From: CAVZBW01 sp963778465
Lineage (GTDB): Bacteria > Actinomycetota > Acidimicrobiia > Acidimicrobiales > RAAP-2
Direction of reading: 5' to 3'
Assembly: GCA_963778465.1 (NCBI GenBank)
Contig: CAVZUK010000002.1
Location: forward strand, 930,001 to 994,000
Length of the DNA: 64,000 nt
The translations under genes and the position numbers were made by a program. Of the stretch, positions 33,381 through 42,101 are shown one piece after another; the stretch's first letter is position 1, and each line of letters begins with the position of its first letter. The notes under the pieces were generated by a model that had not been told where the DNA came from, did no database searches, and was given only the letters and a program-made list of their open reading frames with translations.

Positions 33381-35495
33381 CTAGCCGGAGCGGCGGGCTC
33401 GCTCGAGCACTCCGTCGAGGAGCCCCTCGCTCACGTACTCGGGGTACGCAAAGGCATCCACCGCGATCGCTTCCTGGCCGGCATACCCGATCCGGGTGCG
33501 GACGTCCTCCGAGAGGTAGTAGCCCGCGGCGACGACGACCAGCAGCGCCTGGTGTGCCGGCCGGTCGACGCGGCGCAGCTCGTCGAGAGACGTGGAGGAC
33601 ACACGGCTACACCCTTCGGGTGACGCGGCCCGGGGGGCCGCCGTCGCGAGCGCTCGGCGCAGCGGGTGGGCCAGGTCCGGTCGGTAACCGAGCACCCGGT
33701 CGGCCAGGGCCGCGTGCACCCCCACCTCGCTGGCCGCCGGCATGTCGTCGGCTGCCGGGATCAGTTCGTCGGCCAGGAGCGACAGGATGTCACGCTCGGA
33801 ATCGGTCAGGGGGGTGGACGCCGCCGATACGGACGCCGCGACCCGGGGCCGGGCCGGAGGGATCGTCGCCCCGGCGACGGCGAACGTCCGGGTCCGCTCG
33901 GGGGTGGGCAGGCTGGAGCGGCGCTCGAGTAGGTGATCGGCAGCCCGCAGGGCGAGGGAGACGATGGTGCTCGTCGGATTGGCCCCGCCCGCGGTCACGA
34001 ACACGCTCCCGTCGATGATCCCGAGATTGGGGACGTCGTGCGCCATCCCCCAGGGATCGACCACCGAAGCGTCCGGATCCTCACCCATTCGTGCGGTGCC
34101 CATGAGGTGCCCGTTTCGTCCCACCATGGTGACCTCGGTGGCGTGCGCTCCTGCCTCTCGGAGGGATTCGACCGCCCGTCCCGCATGCCATTCCCGCAGG
34201 CGCTTCGAATTCTCGCTCACCCGGTAGACGATCCGTGGGGCGGGAACGCCAGAGGAGTCGGCGAGGCCCGGGGAGAGCTCGACCCGGTTGGTCTCCTCCG
34301 GGAGGTCCTCGCAGATGAGCACCCAGGCCGCACCGCGTCCGAAGCGGCGGCGGAACTCGCGATGGTGCCCTCGACCCCAGGCGGAGGGACCGCGACCGCC
34401 GAGGGCGTTGCGCAGGGGCCCACCCGTCGGGACCAGGCTCCAACGCGCCCCACGCACGAACCCTCGTCCCGCGTCGCTCCGGTAGAACTCCATCGACTGG
34501 ATGGCGCCCCCGGCCTGCCCCTGCCAGCTCCGGAGCTCGTGGTCGAAGTAGCCGGTCACCGTCGCGAGGGGGTGCAGCATCAGCCTCTTGCCGACCAGCC
34601 CCGAGTCGTTGGCCAGCCCCTCGGGGAACCGTGCGGAGGAGGAATTGAGCAGCAGCCGGGGTGTGCCGATGCCGTTGCAGGCCAGCAGGACGACGTCCGC
34701 GGACTGGAAGCGCCGGGTGCCGTCGCCGTCGGTCCATTCGGCACCGGTGACCAGGCCGCGCCGGTCCACGGCCAGCCGGTGGACCCGTGCGCCGACGATG
34801 ACCCGGGCGCCGGCGTCCATCGCTCCCGGCAGGTGGCTCAGATCGGTCGACGACTTGGCGCCCTCGGCGCAGCCCTGGCCGCAGGCGGCTCGCTGCACGC
34901 AGGGGCGGCGCCCGAGATAGGGGGCGGAGAGGATGGCATTGGTATCCGGCCACCAGTGCCAGCCGAGCCGGTCGTGGGCCCGGGCCAGCAGCAGCCCCGC
35001 CCGCCCGATCGGCAGTGGCGGCAGGGGAGGGTCGGCGCCCGGCGGGAACATCGGGTTGCCGCCGAGACCCGAGACACCGATCTCGCGGTCGGTCTGCTCG
35101 TAGTAGGGGAGCAGGTCCTCGTAGCGGAGCGGCCAGTCGTCGGCAATCCCGTCGACGCTGCGGACCGCGAAGTCCGCAGGCGCCATCCTCGGCCATTGCG
35201 CGTTGTACAGGACGGTGCCGCCGCCCACCCCGTTGTAGTTGAGGATCGAGATGTCCGACGACGAGTCGTCGATCGGGTAGTCCTCCGGTGCCCCCCGCTG
35301 GTTGGGCGAGCCCGACCATCGCGTCTGGGCACTCAGCTCCCAGTCCGGCTCCGCCCCCCGGAAGTCGGCGCGGTCGGGCCAGTGGCCTTGCTCCAGGCAG
35401 ACCACCCGGACCCCGGCCCGGGCCAGGCGCAGGGCCGCGACGCCTCCCGACGCCCCCGCCCCCACGATGAGCACGTCCGCGTGCGAATCGACCAA
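33381..35495 (-). CDS. GMC oxidoreductase fused to a gluconate-dehydrogenase-3-like domain
   Basis: A 704-residue fusion. Residues 8-36 hold the FAD fold (VLIVGAGASGGVAALRLA), 85-110 NYNGVGGGTVLYNAQWPRM, 205-225 a Cys-rich stretch CVQRAACGQGCAEGAKSS, and 480-540 the GMC C-terminal motif GTARMGEDPDAS with IDGSVFVTAGGANPTST. After a proline-rich linker, about 565-700 resemble subunit 3 of gluconate 2-dehydrogenase (LTDSERDILSLLADELIPAADD). In classical enzymes large and small subunits are separate and a cytochrome c passes electrons; none is here. The only start is TTG at 35495. Substrate: a sugar acid, alcohol or sterol. Confidence 0.85.
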   Translation of the reverse strand: MVDSHADVLIVGAGASGGVAALRLARAGVRVVCLEQGHWPDRADFRGAEPDWELSAQTRWSGSPNQRGAPEDYPIDDSSSDISILNYNGVGGGTVLYNAQWPRMAPADFAVRSVDGIADDWPLRYEDLLPYYEQTDREIGVSGLGGNPMFPPGADPPLPPLPIGRAGLLLARAHDRLGWHWWPDTNAILSAPYLGRRPCVQRAACGQGCAEGAKSSTDLSHLPGAMDAGARVIVGARVHRLAVDRRGLVTGAEWTDGDGTRRFQSADVVLLACNGIGTPRLLLNSSSARFPEGLANDSGLVGKRLMLHPLATVTGYFDHELRSWQGQAGGAIQSMEFYRSDAGRGFVRGARWSLVPTGGPLRNALGGRGPSAWGRGHHREFRRRFGRGAAWVLICEDLPEETNRVELSPGLADSSGVPAPRIVYRVSENSKRLREWHAGRAVESLREAGAHATEVTMVGRNGHLMGTARMGEDPDASVVDPWGMAHDVPNLGIIDGSVFVTAGGANPTSTIVSLALRAADHLLERRSSLPTPERTRTFAVAGATIPPARPRVAASVSAASTPLTDSERDILSLLADELIPAADDMPAASEVGVHAALADRVLGYRPDLAHPLRRALATAAPRAASPEGCSRVSSTSLDELRRVDRPAHQALLVVVAAGYYLSEDVRTRIGYAGQEAIAVDAFAYPEYVSEGLLDGVLERARRSG

Positions 35496-35577
35496 TCCCG
35501 TCTCCGGCTCCGGTGTGAGCCCTGGAGCCTAGACACCTTCGATCGGGCCCCCTCCTGGTGGCCCTCCCCGTGAGGGC

Positions 35578-35865
35578 TCAGAGCGGGCGCGGGGAGAAGG
35601 TCCGATGGACCTCGGTGATGACGACCTCCGGTTGGCCCTCGATCCCGAGCTGCTGCGTCGCCGGTCCCAGCCGCTCCTCCACGAAGCGGTCGAAGTGGGC
35701 GGCAGAGTCCCAGATGTCGGTGACGAGAAGCCCTTGGCCGTCGAAGGACGCGACGTGCTGACGCGCCCCGGGAGGCACATCGGCCTCCCACCCCACGGCC
35801 TGGCGCGCCGCCTCGTACTGGTCCACCGTCACGCCGGTCCATCGCATGTTCATGACTACCGCCAT
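35578..35865 (-). CDS. Small antibiotic-monooxygenase-fold-like protein
   Basis: A 95-residue protein with GAGGG four bases before the ATG. It has MRWTGVTVDQYEAARQAVGW, ISDIWDSAAHF-like LLVTDIWDSAAHFDRFVEE and the end TEVHRTFSP. This is the pattern of small dimeric ferredoxin-like proteins related to antibiotic monooxygenases, without the catalytic residues being identifiable. Function unknown; it sits between the GMC oxidoreductase and the substrate-binding protein, both on the same strand. Confidence 0.65.
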   Translation of the reverse strand: MAVVMNMRWTGVTVDQYEAARQAVGWEADVPPGARQHVASFDGQGLLVTDIWDSAAHFDRFVEERLGPATQQLGIEGQPEVVITEVHRTFSPRPL

Positions 35866-35966
35866 GCGACCCTCCCCACTGATCTTCCCGCCCCCATCGA
35901 CCCCATTGAAGGTCGTTCACATGGAGGGACGGTGGTGCAGGGATGAAGGCAGGATGGAGATCGGGC

Positions 35967-37613
35967 CTAGCTCACCCAGAGCTGGGTCGCCCAGGTGGCG
36001 CCGTTCTCCAGCCCGATGATGTGCTGCCCCGAGGGGCCGATCGGGTTGACGAAATTCTGGACCTTCGGCGTGGCCACGGCGGCCCAGACGGCCCTCCCGA
36101 GCCACAGGTAGGGGAGGTCTTCGGCGAAGTACTTGGCGATCTGCTGGTACGCCTTGGCCCGCACGGACGGGTCGGTCGTCTCCCGGCCCGTCTCGAGCGC
36201 AGCCTGGATCCGAGGATCGGCGTTGCGGGCGAGGTTGAGCGAGAGGCCGTTCTTGTTGACGGTCTGGGCGCTCCAAAAGACGTAGTTGAGGTCCGGCTGG
36301 ACCTGCCCGAATTGTCGCCAGGTCGTCGCCTGGTACTTACCGGAGACGACGTTGCTGATGAGCTCGTTCTGTTCGAAGGTGGCGAGCTGCACGTTCATCC
36401 CGGCGTTGCTCCACTGTTGCTGGAGGTAGGTGGCGCTTCGCTGTACCTCGGGATCGGGCGTCAGCGTCAGGGTGAACGCGAGGGGCTTTCCGGCCTGCTT
36501 CTGGTACTGCTTGACCAGCTTGCGTGCCCCCGAGAGGTCGTAGCCCGGGTAGCCGGTCTTGGCGTAGTAGGGGGTGCCGGGGACGAAGGGACCGTTGATC
36601 GGCGTGTTGACACCCTCGGTGAGGATGCGGGACACCGCCTCCTGCGAGAAGGACTTGGCCATGGCCAGGCGCACGATCGCCTGGTCCATCGGCGGTTCCA
36701 ACACGTTGAGCTGGATGAGATTGACCTGCGGCTCACCCACCACGGGGCCGCTGTCGTCGGCGTAGGACCACTGCCGGTTGCCGCGGTACTGGACGACGAT
36801 CTGCGGGGTGACCGTGACCATCATGTCGACGGTGCCGGACTGCAGGGCGTCCGACCGGGCCACGTCGTCCACGATCGGCTTGTAGGTGATCTGCTGGAGG
36901 TACGGATAGCCCGGCCGCCAGTAGGAGGGGTTGCGGGTGGCGACGAAGCGCTGGTTCTGCTGCCACTGCTGGAAGACGAACGGTCCCGTCCCGACCGGGT
37001 GGTCCGTCCCGTTGGGGTTCTTGAGCATGGAGGGGGCCACGACGTAGCCGGTCTGCCCGGTGAGCTGGTAGGGGAAGGTCACCCAGGGCTTGGTCATGTC
37101 GAGGCGGACGGCGAGCGGCCCGCTCTGGGACACGTCGCTCACGAGATCGGTGAACACCGGCCCGACGAGCGCCGACGTCATCTGCTTTTGCAGGTTGGCG
37201 AGGAGGGCGGGTCCGTCGCAGGGCGTACCGTCGTGAAAGGTCACGTTCGGCCGCAGGGTGATCGTCCAGGAGGTGTAGTCGGTGTTGGGCGTCACCGATT
37301 GTGCGAGGTAGGGGACCCAGTTCCCCGACTTGGTCGACGCCACCAACGGATCGAAGACGGTCCGGGCGTAGGTGTAGCCGGTCTCGTCCCACTCGGCCGT
37401 GGTCGGATCGAACCCCTGGGACTCCGAGTCCGTCCCGTAGACGATCGAGCCACCGTGCTTGGGCGTGGCCGTGGAGACACCGTTGCGACCCGGACCGTTC
37501 GTCGCCCCCCACGCGGAGGCGGAATCGAGCGCTCCGTCCGCCACCCCGGCGGCCGCCAGGCCGGCAAGGCCGGCGCCGACGAGAAAGGCCCGACGGCTCA
37601 CGTAATCTGTCAT
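35967..37613 (-). CDS. Tat-exported ABC solute-binding protein, oligopeptide/nickel type
   Basis: A 548-residue family-5 solute-binding protein. The signal is SRRAFLVGAGLAGLAAAG, with twin arginines (residues 7-8), so it is Tat-exported; no lipobox cysteine is evident. The mature protein starts GGSIVYGTDSESQGFDP and holds DYTSWTITLRPNVTFHDG and VGTGPFVFQQWQQNQRF, which define the peptide/nickel-binding family. No permease or ATPase genes flank it, so it works with a transporter elsewhere or has another extracytoplasmic role. Ends in a normal domain finish (WATQLWVS). Confidence 0.9.
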   Translation of the reverse strand: MTDYVSRRAFLVGAGLAGLAAAGVADGALDSASAWGATNGPGRNGVSTATPKHGGSIVYGTDSESQGFDPTTAEWDETGYTYARTVFDPLVASTKSGNWVPYLAQSVTPNTDYTSWTITLRPNVTFHDGTPCDGPALLANLQKQMTSALVGPVFTDLVSDVSQSGPLAVRLDMTKPWVTFPYQLTGQTGYVVAPSMLKNPNGTDHPVGTGPFVFQQWQQNQRFVATRNPSYWRPGYPYLQQITYKPIVDDVARSDALQSGTVDMMVTVTPQIVVQYRGNRQWSYADDSGPVVGEPQVNLIQLNVLEPPMDQAIVRLAMAKSFSQEAVSRILTEGVNTPINGPFVPGTPYYAKTGYPGYDLSGARKLVKQYQKQAGKPLAFTLTLTPDPEVQRSATYLQQQWSNAGMNVQLATFEQNELISNVVSGKYQATTWRQFGQVQPDLNYVFWSAQTVNKNGLSLNLARNADPRIQAALETGRETTDPSVRAKAYQQIAKYFAEDLPYLWLGRAVWAAVATPKVQNFVNPIGPSGQHIIGLENGATWATQLWVS

Positions 37614-37745
37614 ACGTCGACCCCCCCGGTGACATGCAGCGACTCGATGTGCTCCTGAGCGGAGCTTGGGGACAGACAGTAGTGCCGCGTCCCCAGGAGG
37701 CGTCGGCGCCCGCCCCTCGCCACGGTCCGCCGGGGTGTGCCGGCC

Positions 37746-37782
37746 CGGCCGGCCCGGCCCGTTTCCCCGTCCGGGCCGGCCG
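37746..37782 (-). terminator. 12-bp GC hairpin after the YceI gene
   Basis: CGGCCGGCCCGG (37746-37757) and CCGGGCCGGCCG (37771-37782) are perfect complements with a 13-base loop, starting eight bases after the YceI stop on the minus strand. It lacks a T run, as is common in high-GC genomes. Confidence 0.6.
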
Positions 37783-37789
37783 CCGCCGG

Positions 37790-38362
37790 TCAGGCCGCTG
37801 CGGGAGCCACGAACTGCATGTCGAGCTCGACCTTGACCCGCTGGCCGAGGCCGACCTTGTCGATGCCGAGCGGCATGTTGAAGTCCACGCCGAAGTCGTC
37901 GCGGTTGATCTCGGTGGTCGCCGAGAACCCGGCGTGCGTGCTGCCGTCGCCGGGAAAATCCTCGACGCCGTTGAATTCGACGTCCAGGATCACGGACCGG
38001 GTGATCCCGTTGATGGTCAGGTCGCCGGTCATCTCGTACTCACCGTCGCTCCGGGGCCGCACGGCCGTCGAACGGAACGTCATCTCGGGGTGCTGTTCGG
38101 CCGAGAAGAAGTCGGTGCTCCTCAGGTGGGCGTCCCGGTCGGGTTGGTTGGTGTCGACCGAGGCCATCTCGATGGTCGCCTGCACCGAGGTGTCCTCGAT
38201 CCGCTGGCCCACGCCGAGGCTCGCAGTGAAGCGGTCGAAGCGACCACGGACGTTGCTCAGTCCGAGGTGGCGGATGCGGAAGTGCACTCCCGAGTGATTG
38301 GGGTCGAGGGTCCAGAGGCCCGGGGTGAGCGCGAGCTCGGTGGATGTCGTCTGGGTCGTCAT
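37790..38362 (-). CDS. YceI-family protein
   Basis: A 190-residue lipocalin-like protein starting WTLDPNHSGVHFRIRHLGLSNVRG, with FFSAEQHPEMTFRST and TGDLTINGITRSVILDVEF. YceI proteins bind polyisoprenoid-type lipids; no signal peptide is visible, so this member is cytoplasmic. ATG at 38362 has TAGGAGGAACG upstream. It is divergent from the HxlR regulator, and the inverted repeat at 38398-38421 overlaps its likely -10, so HxlR probably represses it in response to redox or electrophile stress. Confidence 0.9.
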   Translation of the reverse strand: MTTQTTSTELALTPGLWTLDPNHSGVHFRIRHLGLSNVRGRFDRFTASLGVGQRIEDTSVQATIEMASVDTNQPDRDAHLRSTDFFSAEQHPEMTFRSTAVRPRSDGEYEMTGDLTINGITRSVILDVEFNGVEDFPGDGSTHAGFSATTEINRDDFGVDFNMPLGIDKVGLGQRVKVELDMQFVAPAAA

Positions 38363-38397
38363 TTGAGCGTTCCTCCTAGTACCTCAGTACCTATCTT

Positions 38398-38421
38398 GGG
38401 TATAGTTCCTATACTATACCC
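38398..38421. promoter_or_regulatory. Inverted-repeat operator between YceI and HxlR genes
   Basis: GGGTATAGT (38398-38406) and ACTATACCC (38413-38421) are exact complements around TCCTAT. On the minus strand TATAGT within the repeat fits a -10 for the YceI gene. Shorter repeats of GTACCT/AGGTAC flank it. HxlR proteins bind such palindromes next to the genes they control, so this is the expected operator of the adjacent regulator. Confidence 0.7.
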
Positions 38422-38513
38422 AGACATCGTAAGGAACCTGCCGTGAGCTGGGAAGACGGCACATTCGAGGAACTAGGTACCGTGGAGATCTACAAAGTTC
38501 TCTGGAGGGAACC

Positions 38514-38912
38514 ATGAGCGACCAATCGGAGCACCGCGTATCCGAGCCGGAGAACTGCCAGGCCCGCGAGGTCCTCGACCGGGTGGGGGACAAGTGGACG
38601 ATGTACGTCGTCCGGGTCCTGGGTGGCGGGATCAGGCGGTTTAGCGAGCTCCGTCGGGACATCCCTGCGATCACCCCGCGAATGCTGACGGTGACGTTGC
38701 GGACCCTGGAGCGTGACGGCCTGGTGACGCGGACCGTCTACCCGGTGATACCGCCCCGAGTGGAGTACGAGCTCACCCACCTGGGTTGGACGCTCCTCGA
38801 GACGGTCAGCGCCCTCGTGGAGTGGGCCAACGCCCACCTGCCCGAGATCCATGCGGCCCGAGAGGCCTACGACCTCGCCAACGGGGCGGGGGCCAAGTCC
38901 GGCACGAGCTGA
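38514..38912 (+). CDS. HxlR-type winged-helix regulator
   Basis: A 132-residue HxlR protein: VLDRVGDKWTMYVVRVLGGG, FSELRRDIPAITPRMLTVTL, LERDGLVTRTVYPVIPPRVEYELTHLG (in parts), ending in a basic, glycine-rich tail. A cysteine in PENCQAREV (about residue 15) is at the position used for redox sensing in several HxlR proteins. GGAGGGAACC precedes the ATG. Divergent from the YceI gene across the operator at 38398-38421. Confidence 0.9.
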   Translation: MSDQSEHRVSEPENCQAREVLDRVGDKWTMYVVRVLGGGIRRFSELRRDIPAITPRMLTVTLRTLERDGLVTRTVYPVIPPRVEYELTHLGWTLLETVSALVEWANAHLPEIHAAREAYDLANGAGAKSGTS

Positions 38913-38995
38913 CGCATCCCGCCACGCCCGTGCCCCTCGGGCGAGCCGGGGCGAACCACTCGCTCGAGAGCCGTCTCGCGGCTATACAGGCGCCC

Positions 38996-39442
38996 ATGCC
39001 GAGCTTCACACGCCGTGAGATGGAGGACGCGTTCTCCCGGTACCAGGAGGTGGCCGCCCGGGCGGCATCGTCTGGAAACTGGCGCCCCTGGGCGGACATG
39101 TTCACAGAGGACGCAACGTATATCGAGCACCACTTCGGGGAGTTCAAGGGGCGCGAGGCCATCTTCCGGTGGATCAGCGAGACCATGGCCACTCCGCCCA
39201 ACGACAGGATGACGTCGTTCCCGATCGCCTGGTACGTGATCGACGAGGCGCGCGGTTGGGTCGTCTGCGAGATCGACAACGTGATGGACGACCCGGGCGA
39301 CGGGAGCGACCACCGGGCGGTCAACTGGACGCTGCTCAAGTACGCGGGTGACGACCAGTGGAGCTACGAAGAGGACGTCTACAACCCGTTGGAGTTCGGG
39401 AAGATGCTGGAGGGCTGGTCGGCGGCCAAGGGCGCCTCCTGA
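38996..39442 (+). CDS. SnoaL/NTF2-like protein
   Basis: A 148-residue cone-shaped-fold protein: MEDAFSRYQEVAARAASSG, WADMFTEDATYIEHHFGEF, REAIFRWISETMA, and VVCEIDNVMDD. It resembles the polyketide-cyclase/SnoaL and steroid-isomerase-like group; the His-His pair after the first strand is notable. No reaction can be assigned. Its stop codon is embedded in the region where the OsmC gene begins. Confidence 0.82.
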   Translation: MPSFTRREMEDAFSRYQEVAARAASSGNWRPWADMFTEDATYIEHHFGEFKGREAIFRWISETMATPPNDRMTSFPIAWYVIDEARGWVVCEIDNVMDDPGDGSDHRAVNWTLLKYAGDDQWSYEEDVYNPLEFGKMLEGWSAAKGAS

Positions 39443-39915
39443 GGCTCGATCACCACTACGAGCTGGCCGTCCGCTGGACGGGCGACCGTGGACCGGGGAC
39501 GGCGGGGTACGACGCCTACGACCGCGACTACGAGGCGTCTGCACCGGGCAAGCCGCTCCTGTACGCATCGGCCGACCCTCACTTTCGAGGCGACGCTCAC
39601 CGCTACAACCCCGAGGAGCTCCTCGTCGCCGCGCTCAGCGGATGCCACCTGCTGTCCTATCTCCACCTCTGCGCAGACGCCGGGGTGAGGGTCGTCGGGT
39701 ACGAGGACCGTCCCGAGGGACTGATGACGATCGGCCCCGGCGGTGTCGGGCGGTTCCGCGAGGTGACGTTGCGACCGCTCGTGACCATCCTCGAGCCGGA
39801 AGCCACCGACGCTGCCATGGCCCTCCATCCGGAGGCCCATCATCGTTGCTACATCGCGAACTCGGTGAACTTTCCCGTCCGCTGCGAGGCCGAGGTCGCC
39901 GTCTCGACTCCATAA
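39358..39915 (+). CDS. OsmC-family peroxiredoxin-like protein
   Basis: The protein from about LDHHYELAVRWTG matches OsmC: HYELAVRWTGDRG, DPHFRGDAHRYNPEELL, the cysteine motif ALSGCHLLSYLHLC and the late cysteine HHRCYIANSVNFPV. The domain begins at CTG (39439), which overlaps the stop of the SnoaL-like gene as CTGA with AAGGG upstream; no ATG, GTG or TTG is in frame between the GTG at 39358 and that point. Thus either a 27-residue N-terminal extension from 39358 (overlapping 85 bases) or a CTG start is used. Role: reduction of organic hydroperoxides. Confidence 0.85.
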   Translation: MELRRGRLQPVGVREDAGGLVGGQGRLLRLDHHYELAVRWTGDRGPGTAGYDAYDRDYEASAPGKPLLYASADPHFRGDAHRYNPEELLVAALSGCHLLSYLHLCADAGVRVVGYEDRPEGLMTIGPGGVGRFREVTLRPLVTILEPEATDAAMALHPEAHHRCYIANSVNFPVRCEAEVAVSTP

Positions 39916-39991
39916 CCCCGGCTCTCGACGCCCCAACGAGGACGAGTATCTCGGCAGTCGTCGCCTCACGCCTCGGTGGCAGAATCTCGAG

Positions 39992-41122
39992 GTGACCGAC
40001 GTGGCGGGACGGTGGAGGTCCTGGGTGTCGGTGGTCGCGTCGGACGGTTCGCGAATCGGCTCCATCCGCCGGGACGAGCTCGCCCATGCCGCCAGGGTCG
40101 CGGTTGCCTCCATGCTCTCGTGGTGGCTCGCCGTCGAGGCAGGCTTCTCGAGCGCGCCCTACCTGGCCAGCGTGGCCTGCCTGATGTACATGCAGCCGTC
40201 CGTGTACGAGTCGTTCGCGCGCGCCGTCCAGCGCATGGTGGCCGTCCTGCTCGGGGTCGGTCTCGCCGTGGCCCTGTTCACCGTGGCCGGGGTCAACGCC
40301 TGGATCGTGGGTCTCGTCATCTTCGTCGGGCTCCTCGCCTCGACGGCCTTGCGTCTCGGCCCCGGTGGGTCGATCCAGATCGCCCTGAGCGGGCTCCTCG
40401 TGCTGGCCGTGACGTCGGTGGACCCGGGGTACCCGGGCCAACGCATACTCGAGACGATGCTCGGCGTGGGGGTCGGCCTCGTGGTCATGCTCCTCGCCTC
40501 CCCCCCGGCCGTGTCCCCGGCGGAGCGTGCCGCCGGCGCAGTGGTGAGCCAGGCGAGCCTGGTGTTGCGGACGCTCGGCGAGGTCCTGGCCGATGGCTGG
40601 TCCAGGCGATCGGCCGAGGAGGTCGCGGAGAGCGCCCGGGTCCTTCGGGACCTGGCGGACGACGCCCGGGTCAAGGTCGAGCGGGCGACCGAGAGCCTCC
40701 GGTTCAACCCGCGCGCCCGATCGGCGCGCCCGTCGCTCGAGCAGGCCCGGATGAAGGTGGAGGCCCTGCACCCCGTGTCCCGACGGGCGATGACCACCGT
40801 CAACGTGATGAACGAGGACACCGAGGAAACGGCGCCGATGCCCAATCTGTCCCGCCTCCTGGTCGAGTCGGCCCAGGTGATCGAGGCCTACGGCGGATGG
40901 TGCGACGCCCCGACCAATCCCGAGGCCAGGACACGGTTGGAGCGCGATCTCGTGGCCGCCGACGAGGCATGGTCCGAGGCCGCGGCGCTCGTGGAGCGTC
41001 GGTGGAGGGAGCGGCCAGAGCGGTGGCTACGGTTCGGCACGCTGCTTCCCCTGTGCGGCCTCGTCTCTGCGGAGGCCCGGAGGGGACTCCAGTCGGGGGC
41101 ACCCCGCGTGCGGCGTCGTTGA
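39992..41122 (+). CDS. FUSC-type membrane protein (aromatic-acid exporter like)
   Basis: A 376-residue protein with about six membrane spans in the first 170 residues (for example AYLASVACLMYMQPSVYES-type stretch, VAVLLGVGLAVALFTVAG, WIVGLVIFVGLLA) and a cytoplasmic helical C-terminal half. The layout is of half-length FUSC/ArAE proteins, which export aromatic carboxylates. GTG start at 39992. Ends 28 bases before the converging MBL gene. Confidence 0.8.
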   Translation: MTDVAGRWRSWVSVVASDGSRIGSIRRDELAHAARVAVASMLSWWLAVEAGFSSAPYLASVACLMYMQPSVYESFARAVQRMVAVLLGVGLAVALFTVAGVNAWIVGLVIFVGLLASTALRLGPGGSIQIALSGLLVLAVTSVDPGYPGQRILETMLGVGVGLVVMLLASPPAVSPAERAAGAVVSQASLVLRTLGEVLADGWSRRSAEEVAESARVLRDLADDARVKVERATESLRFNPRARSARPSLEQARMKVEALHPVSRRAMTTVNVMNEDTEETAPMPNLSRLLVESAQVIEAYGGWCDAPTNPEARTRLERDLVAADEAWSEAAALVERRWRERPERWLRFGTLLPLCGLVSAEARRGLQSGAPRVRRR

Positions 41123-41150
41123 GCCCAGGCCGTGGGCCTCGCTGCGGCTT

Positions 41151-42095
41151 CTACGCGCGGCAGCGCAGGGGGCGGCCGCCGTTGAGCGTGATCATGTCGG
41201 CGAAGGCGGCCGCGTAGTCGATCGCGTCGCTCTGCCGTCCCCCTCGGAGCTCCGCGTAGGCGCGGTGCAGGTTGCCGGCCAACCTCTCGGCGTCCTGGAG
41301 GTCGGCGAACTCGCCCCGGTCCAGCTCCCTGGCCGCCTCGAGGGGTGACAAGCCGGCAGCGAAGGCCTGCTCGGCCGAGACCTGCACCCAGCGCAGGTAG
41401 CGGCCGCACGTCTCGACCGCCTCGATGCCACAGGGCGGTCCGTGGCCCGGAACCACCACCTCTGGCTCGAGCTCCATGATGTAGTCGAGCGCCTCGAGCG
41501 ATCCGGCGACCGAGCCCATCATCACGAAGGGGGTGCAGTGGTTGACCACGAGGTCGCCGCTGAAAAGGACCCGGTGCTCGGGGATCCAGGCGAACACGTC
41601 GTTGGAGGTGTGGGCGAGCGAGGTCGGGTGGCACAGCTCGATGCGCAGGTCGTCGACGTGGACGACGAGCTTCTCGGCGAAGGTGACGAAGGGTGGGCAA
41701 ACCTCCAGCTCGCCCCAGTCCACGGGCTCGAACATGCCGCTCGGTTGGAAGATCCCGGTGCGCAGCATCTCCTCTCGACACGTTTCGTGCCCGATCACGA
41801 CGGCGCCGGGCAGCAGGTAGTTGCCGTTGGTGTGGTCCCCGTGATGGTGGGTGCTGATCAGCGTGCGTGGACGGTCGCCGGTAGTCGAGCGAATCGCCTC
41901 GAGCAGGGCTCGGGTCCGGCGTTCCGTCGAGCACGTGTCGATGGCGACGACCCCGCTGTGCCGTCCGGCTCGGAGAAATCCGGTGTTGTTGATGAACCAA
42001 CTCCCGTCGGGCTGGACGTACGCGAAAACGCCGTCGGCCACCTCTTCGACCCTCGGGGGTGGGAGCTCTGGATGGTCGTGCAGTGCGGTGGACAC
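41151..42095 (-). CDS. MBL-fold metallo-hydrolase
   Basis: A 314-residue protein with the metal motif THHHGDH (His83, His85, Asp87, His88), preceded by GVVAIDTCSTERR and followed by LFSGDLVVN (the bridging Asp) and VVVPGHGPPCG. This is the glyoxalase-II/beta-lactamase-like fold. It lies 6 bases downstream of GpsA on the same strand and may be cotranscribed. The substrate is unknown. Confidence 0.85.
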   Translation of the reverse strand: MSTALHDHPELPPPRVEEVADGVFAYVQPDGSWFINNTGFLRAGRHSGVVAIDTCSTERRTRALLEAIRSTTGDRPRTLISTHHHGDHTNGNYLLPGAVVIGHETCREEMLRTGIFQPSGMFEPVDWGELEVCPPFVTFAEKLVVHVDDLRIELCHPTSLAHTSNDVFAWIPEHRVLFSGDLVVNHCTPFVMMGSVAGSLEALDYIMELEPEVVVPGHGPPCGIEAVETCGRYLRWVQVSAEQAFAAGLSPLEAARELDRGEFADLQDAERLAGNLHRAYAELRGGRQSDAIDYAAAFADMITLNGGRPLRCRA

Positions 42096-42101
42096 GGGCG
42101 T

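Noticed and set aside
33933..37658. Long plus-strand open frames opposite the GMC and solute-binding genes
   Set aside because: No motifs and composition of a shadow; the minus-strand genes are well supported.
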